Shown in pieces: positions 46,334 through 52,375 of a stretch of 52,375 bases of DNA. Source of the DNA: Immundisolibacter sp049322795 (GTDB lineage Bacteria; Pseudomonadota; Gammaproteobacteria; Immundisolibacterales; Immundisolibacteraceae); assembly GCA_049322795.1 (NCBI GenBank), contig JBMOQH010000020.1, positions 1-52,375 of the forward strand, written 5' to 3'. Both the position numbers and the translations under genes were made by a program. How positions within the stretch are numbered: the stretch's first letter is position 1; every line of letters begins with the position of its first letter. Below the pieces are notes generated by a model. That model saw only the letters and a list, made by a program, of their open reading frames with translations. It made no database searches and had not been told where the DNA came from.

Positions 46334-48806
46334 GCTGCGCACCGCGGCACGCCTGCTGCGCGGGGAATTGCGCCGTCCCGATCCGCTGCTGTGGGCCATG
46401 CTGCTGGCGGTGGCCATCGGCGTCGCGGCGCTCGCCAGCGTGAGCGGCTTCGCGCAGCGCGTGCAGGCCGGCATCGACGCGCGCGCCGCGACCCTGCTGG
46501 GGGGCTCGGTGCGCGTGGCCGCGCAACGCGACTTGCGTCCGCTTGCGGAAGATTTGCCGTCGGCGCTGAAGCCGGCCGCGGTGCTGGTCGAGCTGCCGAC
46601 CATGGCGGCGGCCGGCGAGCGGCTGCGGCTGGTGGAGCTGAAAGCCGCGGACGCCGCCTATCCGCTGCTCGGCGAGCTGCGTATCCAGGGCCAGGGCGTC
46701 CAACGCGCGCCGGCGCCGGGCGCGGTGTGGGTAGAGCCGGTGTTGCTGGCCCAGCTGGGGGTGGACGTCGGCGCGCATATCGAGCTCGGCTATGCATCGT
46801 TCCGGGTGGCCGGCGTCATCGAGCACGAGCCCGATCGCGTGGCCGGCGCATTCAGCATCGGCCCGCGCGTGCTGATGAACCTCGCCGACTTGCCGGCGAC
46901 GCGGCTGGTATCGGCGCAAAGCCGCGTGCGCAGCCGTTTGCTCTATGCGCCACCGCCCGCCGGGGTGGCAGGACTGGCCAAGGCGCTGGCACGTGCCCTG
47001 CCGGACACGCTCAAGGCCGAGACCGCCGACGAGGGCCTCGACGAGACACGCCAGCTCACCCGTCAGGCGGCGGACTTCCTGCGCCTGGTGGCGCTGGCCG
47101 GGGTGGTGCTGGCCGCCGCCGCGGTGGTGCTCGCGGCCTCGAACCTCACCGAAAAGCGCCTGCCGGCCGCCGCGGCGCTGAAGGCTCTTGGCGCCAGTCG
47201 GCGCCTGGTGCTGCTCACCTACGCGGGCCTGGTGGCGAGCGTCGGCTTGCTGGGCGGACTGCTGGGCGCCGCGGCCGGCAGCGCGCTGGAACGCCTGCTG
47301 CCCATGCTGCTGAGCGGCCTCGTGCCGACCGATCTGCCGCCCGCCGATGCGGGCCTGCTGCCGGTGGCCGTCGGTCTCGCGCTGCTGGTGGCGCTCGCGG
47401 TGGCAGCGCCGCCACTGCTGCGCCTGGGCGCAACGCCACCCGCGGCCGTCCTGCGGGCGCCGAGCGAAGGCGAGGTCGAACGCGGCTTCGCGCGCACGGA
47501 AACCGGCGGCCTGGCGCTCGCGCTGCTGCTGTGCGGCGCCGTCTACGGCTGGCTGGGTGCCAGCGCCACGCGTGGCCTGCTCGGACTCGGCGTGCTGCTG
47601 GGCGCGGCACTGCTGTTCGGTGTCGGCGCACGGCTGCTGGCGCGGGCGGCACGGCGGGCCTCGGCGCGCGGACCGTTCGCCTGGCGTTACGCGGCGGCGG
47701 CATTCGGTCGTGCCCCGGCGCACACGGTGCTGGCGGTGGCAGCGCTCGGGTTCGGCGTGCTCGCCATCGTCACCCCGGCGCTGGTGGAAGCGGATTTGCT
47801 CAAGCAGTGGCAGATGCGCGTACCAGCGGACGCACCCAACCGCTTCTTGATCGACGTGCAACCCGACCAGCGCGACACCGTGGCGCAGCTGCTTGCGGAC
47901 GGCGGCGCACAGGACTCGGACCTGCGGCCGATGGTGCGGGCGCGGCTGGTCGCCATCAACGGCCAGGCGCCCCCACCGCCGGCAAATGAGCGGGCGCGGC
48001 GCTTTCTGGAGCGCGAGAACAACCTGACCTGGCGCGCCGATCCGGAACCCGGCAACCGGATTGTCGCCGGACGCTGGTGGACGGCCGGCGCCGATGCGGA
48101 AATTTCGCTCGAGCAGGACTGGGCGGCCGAACTTGGCGTCGGGCTCGGCGACACGCTCACCTTCGACACCGGCGGCCAGCAGGTGACCGGCACGGTCACC
48201 TCGCTGCGCGAGGTGAATTGGGAAAGCCTGCGCAGCAATTTCTTCGTCGTGTTCGCCCCGGGGGCGCTGGACCAGGCGCCGGCCACCTATGTCACCGCCT
48301 ACCGTGTCGATCCGGCGCACGCCGACACCCTGCTGCAAACCCTGGTGCAGCGCTTTGCAAACCTGACCGTGATCGACCTCGAGGCCATGACCGCGACCCT
48401 GCAGGACATGGTCAGGCAACTGTCCCGTGCCACCGGCTTTCTCGCCCTGTTCACGCTGCTGGCAGGGCTGGCCGTGTTGCTGGCCGCGGTGCTCGCCGAA
48501 CGCAGCCGACTGCTGGCCGAGGCGACCGTGCTGCGCACGCTGGGCGCCAGCCGCCGCCAGCTCGGCGCCGTCTACAACCTGCGTTTCGCGCTGCTCGGCG
48601 GCGCCGCGGCGCTGCTCGGATGTGGCGCGGCAGTGGCGGCCGGGGCGTTTGCCTGCCTGCGCTATCTGGAGGTGCCTTACCGGCCCAATGTGCTCGCGCT
48701 GCTGGCGACCGTGGTGCTCGCCACGGCGCTGGTCACGCTCACCGGGCGCTTGGGCGCGCGACGGGTGCTGGCAACGCCGCCCGCGCAGAGTCTGCGCGGC
48801 GAGTGA
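46326..48806 (+). CDS. ybbP: FtsX-like permease YbbP
   Basis: An 826-residue membrane protein of the MacB/FtsX permease superfamily. It has an N-terminal helix and periplasmic domain, two clusters of helices (about 255-400 and 410-470), a second periplasmic domain (about 490-680) and C-terminal helices (about 690-800), i.e. the duplicated YbbP arrangement. ATG at 46326 overlaps ybbA by eight bases. It is expected to work with YbbA and possibly TesA; the transported substrate is unknown. Confidence 0.9.
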   Translation: MSELRTAARLLRGELRRPDPLLWAMLLAVAIGVAALASVSGFAQRVQAGIDARAATLLGGSVRVAAQRDLRPLAEDLPSALKPAAVLVELPTMAAAGERLRLVELKAADAAYPLLGELRIQGQGVQRAPAPGAVWVEPVLLAQLGVDVGAHIELGYASFRVAGVIEHEPDRVAGAFSIGPRVLMNLADLPATRLVSAQSRVRSRLLYAPPPAGVAGLAKALARALPDTLKAETADEGLDETRQLTRQAADFLRLVALAGVVLAAAAVVLAASNLTEKRLPAAAALKALGASRRLVLLTYAGLVASVGLLGGLLGAAAGSALERLLPMLLSGLVPTDLPPADAGLLPVAVGLALLVALAVAAPPLLRLGATPPAAVLRAPSEGEVERGFARTETGGLALALLLCGAVYGWLGASATRGLLGLGVLLGAALLFGVGARLLARAARRASARGPFAWRYAAAAFGRAPAHTVLAVAALGFGVLAIVTPALVEADLLKQWQMRVPADAPNRFLIDVQPDQRDTVAQLLADGGAQDSDLRPMVRARLVAINGQAPPPPANERARRFLERENNLTWRADPEPGNRIVAGRWWTAGADAEISLEQDWAAELGVGLGDTLTFDTGGQQVTGTVTSLREVNWESLRSNFFVVFAPGALDQAPATYVTAYRVDPAHADTLLQTLVQRFANLTVIDLEAMTATLQDMVRQLSRATGFLALFTLLAGLAVLLAAVLAERSRLLAEATVLRTLGASRRQLGAVYNLRFALLGGAAALLGCGAAVAAGAFACLRYLEVPYRPNVLALLATVVLATALVTLTGRLGARRVLATPPAQSLRGE

Positions 48807-48812
48807 GGGACC

Positions 48813-49346
48813 TCAGGAACTCGCGGCGTCGAGCCATTTCTGGACGTCGGCCGGATCGGCACGCCCGGTCAGACGCGCGCGCTCCCGGCCATCCGGGCCG
48901 ATGATGACGGTGTACGGCAGCGCGCCGACCGAGTTGCCGAGCCGGCGCGCAAGGTCCATGGCATCGAGATCGCCGACCATGCTCGGGTAGTTGAGATTGA
49001 GCCGCGCGGCCATGCTTTGGGCCGAGGCGGCATCCTCCACCGCGACGCCCAGGAACTGCACGCCCCGGTCCGAATAGCGGGCCTGCAGGTCGATGAAGTC
49101 CGGGATTTCCTCCAGGCACGGGCCGCACCAGCTGGCCCAGAAATTCAGCACCACGGTCTTGCCGGCGAACTCCGACAGCCGCCGGACCTGACCGTCAAGG
49201 TCGGGCAGCGCGAAGTCCTCGACCGTCGAGCCGTCGCTGACCGCCTGCAAGGTCGGGCCGGGCAGCAGGTGCGTCCGCGCCATCATCCCGGCCACCAGGG
49301 CCAGCAGCAGCAGGGCGGCGGTGCCAAATCGCTTGCGAAAGCTCAT
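48813..49346 (-). CDS. TlpA-family thiol:disulfide oxidoreductase
   Basis: A 177-residue thioredoxin-fold protein anchored or exported through an N-terminal hydrophobic stretch (about 8-22). The active site is NFWASWCGPCLEE (C74, C77), and the cis-Pro lies in VGALPYTVIIG. It should act as a periplasmic reductant, for example for cytochrome maturation or peroxiredoxins. It lies eight bases after a stand-alone DsbD N-terminal domain on the same strand. ATG at 49346 fits; the longer frame is non-coding in character. Confidence 0.88.
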   Translation of the reverse strand: MSFRKRFGTAALLLLALVAGMMARTHLLPGPTLQAVSDGSTVEDFALPDLDGQVRRLSEFAGKTVVLNFWASWCGPCLEEIPDFIDLQARYSDRGVQFLGVAVEDAASAQSMAARLNLNYPSMVGDLDAMDLARRLGNSVGALPYTVIIGPDGRERARLTGRADPADVQKWLDAASS

Positions 49347-49354
49347 GCGGGGAC

Positions 49355-49780
49355 TCAGGGCAGTTGCAGGTGGGCGCGGACCGGGGCATAGCACAGTCGA
49401 CCCTCGGCGCAGCCCTGGTAGCGCAGGTCGATGCCGACGCCGGCTTCAGCGGGCACCCCCAAGGGTATGCGCTGCGGGCCGCGCAGAACCAGCACACGGC
49501 CGAACTCGGCGTCGTCGTAAGGCTCGCCGGCGGGCAGCGCCGGGGCCAGCGCGGTGTTCTTGGCGCCCGTCACGGACAGCCGGTCGCGGTACAGGTAATG
49601 GCCCGGCGCGATCACGAAGCGCAGTTCCAGCGTCCCGTCGGCGCCTGCGGCGAGCTCGGGGGCAAACGCCTGCTGCGGGCTCAGAATCTGCAGCGTGTCG
49701 CCCAGCAGGCCGGCGAGGTCGGCGTGCGCCACCGGCGCCAGCAGCAGCCCGGTCAGCAGAACCATCAATACCCTAAACAC
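49355..49780 (-). CDS. Stand-alone DsbD N-terminal (alpha) domain protein
   Basis: A 141-residue exported protein corresponding only to the N-terminal immunoglobulin-like domain of DsbD. It has a signal peptide (about 3-20), the substrate-binding core (LELRFVIAPGHYLYRDRL) and the redox pair in YQGCAEGRLCYAP (C124, C130), which match C103/C109 of Escherichia coli DsbD. No membrane or thioredoxin domain follows; the next gene is a tlpA-like thioredoxin. It sits beside cutA where full dsbD is found in many gammaproteobacteria, so it looks like a remnant or a split version. It could be served by the full-length DsbD at 36376-38490. Confidence 0.85.
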   Translation of the reverse strand: MFRVLMVLLTGLLLAPVAHADLAGLLGDTLQILSPQQAFAPELAAGADGTLELRFVIAPGHYLYRDRLSVTGAKNTALAPALPAGEPYDDAEFGRVLVLRGPQRIPLGVPAEAGVGIDLRYQGCAEGRLCYAPVRAHLQLP

Positions 49781-50102
49781 CGCGCGCCTCCAGCCAGGCC
49801 AGATACGCCGGGTTGCCGCCCAGCACCGGCACGGCCAGCAGTTCCGGAACGTCGTAGGGATGCAGCGCCAGCAGGCGCCGTTCGAGCGCCGGGTAATCGT
49901 CGGCGCGGGCCTTGATCAGCAGCACGCACTCCTCGGCGTGCTCGATGGCGCCATGCCAGCGGTAAACCGAGCGCGCGCCGGGCAGCAGCGTCACGCAGGC
50001 GGCGAGGCCTTCCTCGACCAGCGCGGCGGCGATCCGTTCGGCCGTGGCCACGTCGGCGCAGGCCGACAGCAACAGGCGGCAGGGGGAGGTTTCGTCGTTC
50101 AT
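49773..50102 (-). CDS. cutA: Divalent cation tolerance protein CutA
   Basis: A 109-residue CutA1 trimer-forming protein. Family segments CVTLLPGARSVYRWHGAIE (about 36-54), ECVLLIKAR and LHPYDVPELLAVPV (about 80-93) are clear. It is linked to copper and other metal tolerance but the mechanism is uncertain. Its end overlaps the start of the DsbD alpha-domain gene by eight bases, so the three leftward genes form an operon. Confidence 0.95.
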   Translation of the reverse strand: MNDETSPCRLLLSACADVATAERIAAALVEEGLAACVTLLPGARSVYRWHGAIEHAEECVLLIKARADDYPALERRLLALHPYDVPELLAVPVLGGNPAYLAWLEARGV

Positions 50103-50188
50103 CGGTGTGCGTCGTCAGGGGGACTTGAAAGCCCGCGTCCGAACCCCATGTTGCGCCTGCCCGTCCGGCGCTGCTTGCGACGCAGCTC

Positions 50189-50216
50189 TTGACGTCGCGG
50201 GGTCAGCGCCTATCAT
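50189..50216 (+). promoter_or_regulatory. Sigma-70-type promoter of groESL
   Basis: TTGACG (50189-50194), a 16-base spacer and TATCAT (50211-50216) form a good -35/-10 pair. Transcription would start near 50222, inside the CIRCE operator, so HrcA binding would block it. Confidence 0.65.
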
Positions 50217-50243
50217 TTGGCACTCTTCGCACGAGAGTGCTAA
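50217..50243. promoter_or_regulatory. CIRCE operator (HrcA site)
   Basis: TTGGCACTC, nine bases, GAGTGCTAA: an inverted repeat matching the CIRCE consensus TTAGCACTC-N9-GAGTGCTAA with one mismatch (G for A in the third position of the left arm). HrcA binds CIRCE and represses groESL until heat stress. Confidence 0.93.
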
Positions 50244-50318
50244 ACGATTCCGGCAACCGCCGCGGCGGTCTGGCGCCGGCCGGCTTGTTCGCGCAAATCC
50301 ATTATCTGGAGGCTTGAA

Positions 50319-50609
50319 ATGAAGATTCGTCCCCTTCACGACCGCGTCGTGATCAAGCGCATGGAAGAGGAACGCAAGAGCCCGGGCGGCATTGTACTGC
50401 CCGACTCCGCCACCGAAAAACCGGTCCAGGGCGAGGTGCTGGCGGTTGGTCCCGGCAAGGTTCTGGACAACGGCGAGGTGCGCCACCTGCAGGTCAAGGT
50501 CGGCGACCGCGTGCTGTTCGGCAAGTACTCCGGCACCGAGGTCAAGCTCGGCGACCAGGAAGTGCTGGTCATGCGCGAGGACGACCTGATGGGCGTCGTC
50601 GAGAACTGA
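50319..50609 (+). CDS. groES: Co-chaperonin GroES
   Basis: A 96-residue cochaperonin starting MKIRPLHDRVVIKRMEEE with the mobile loop around KSPGGIVLPDSATEKPVQGEV. It caps the GroEL ring. GGAGG stands eight bases before the ATG. It is first in the groESL operon, controlled by the CIRCE site and promoter upstream. Confidence 0.97.
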   Translation: MKIRPLHDRVVIKRMEEERKSPGGIVLPDSATEKPVQGEVLAVGPGKVLDNGEVRHLQVKVGDRVLFGKYSGTEVKLGDQEVLVMREDDLMGVVEN

Positions 50610-50664
50610 GCGCGCGCTCCCCACAAGACATTCCCCGCAAGATATTCATTGAGGAATAGCAGCA

Positions 50665-52323
<1,659 letters not shown>

Positions 52324-52345
52324 GCCGGGCCGCACCGGTCGGAAG

Positions 52346-52375
52346 CGGGTCGCGCCGACACCCCGGCGCGACCCG
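52346..52375 (+). terminator. Probable groESL terminator stem at the window edge
   Basis: CGGGTCGCGCC (52346-52356) and GGCGCGACCCG (52365-52375) form an 11-base-pair perfect stem with an eight-base loop, 22 bases after the groEL stop. The window ends at the base of the stem, so the expected T-run cannot be seen. Confidence 0.65.

Overview
The window is high-GC (roughly 65-70 percent) DNA that reads as chromosome of a gammaproteobacterium. The evidence is a block thrS-infC-rpmI-rplT-pheS-pheT-ihfA-merR-tRNA-Pro in the order usual for pseudomonad-like genomes, plus minCDE, pcm-nlpD, cutA and groESL. The catabolic genes (AlkK-type acyl-CoA ligase, HpaB-type monooxygenase, XylR/DmpR-type activator, DUF1302/DUF1329 envelope pair) suggest an environmental degrader of hydrocarbon-like compounds. 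No 16S gene is present, so the genus cannot be read. A run of 10 Ns at 26128-26137 shows this is a draft or scaffolded assembly.

Layout. 1-1.1 kb: tail of an IS110-family transposase, a small inverted repeat and a lower-GC hypothetical gene with a HEPN-like RNxxxH motif; this is the accessory edge. 1.1-8.3 kb: DUF779 plus aldehyde dehydrogenase, a periplasmic peroxiredoxin, an acyl-CoA ligase, and a leftward operon (methyltransferase, ACMSD-like amidohydrolase, ornithine cyclodeaminase-like protein). 8.3-15 kb: a catabolic module with an HpaB-like monooxygenase, a sigma-54 activator, and the DUF1302/DUF1329 pair. Two good -24/-12 promoters stand before the monooxygenase and before DUF1302. 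15-24 kb: nlpD, pcm, tRNA-Pro, merR, ihfA, pheT, pheS, rplT, rpmI, infC, thrS, all leftward. 24-28.6 kb: a tightly coupled peptide ABC transporter operon without ATPase genes but with an L,D-transpeptidase inside it. 28.6-35 kb: ferredoxin, MBL hydrolase, TAT-exported flavoprotein, N-acyl-D-amino-acid deacylase, GltS. 35-42 kb: zinc-ribbon membrane protein, full-length DsbD, SelT/SelW-like redoxin, NYN-LOTUS protein, methyltransferase, AEC transporter and a small hypothetical. 42-52 kb: coiled-coil membrane protein, minCDE, tesA, ybbA-ybbP, tlpA, a stand-alone DsbD N-terminal domain, cutA, and groESL with a CIRCE operator.

The most unusual feature is a family of intergenic repeats of about 160 bp. 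Five full copies (5576-5732, 29658-29819, 29816-29977, 31918-32078, 34984-35143) and one diverged partial copy (about 1580-1690) each form a row of up to five stem-loops. The stems differ between copies by paired substitutions, so structure is conserved more than sequence. The ends are imperfect inverted repeats, and most copies sit where two genes converge, with their edges at the stop codons. I do not recognise this family.
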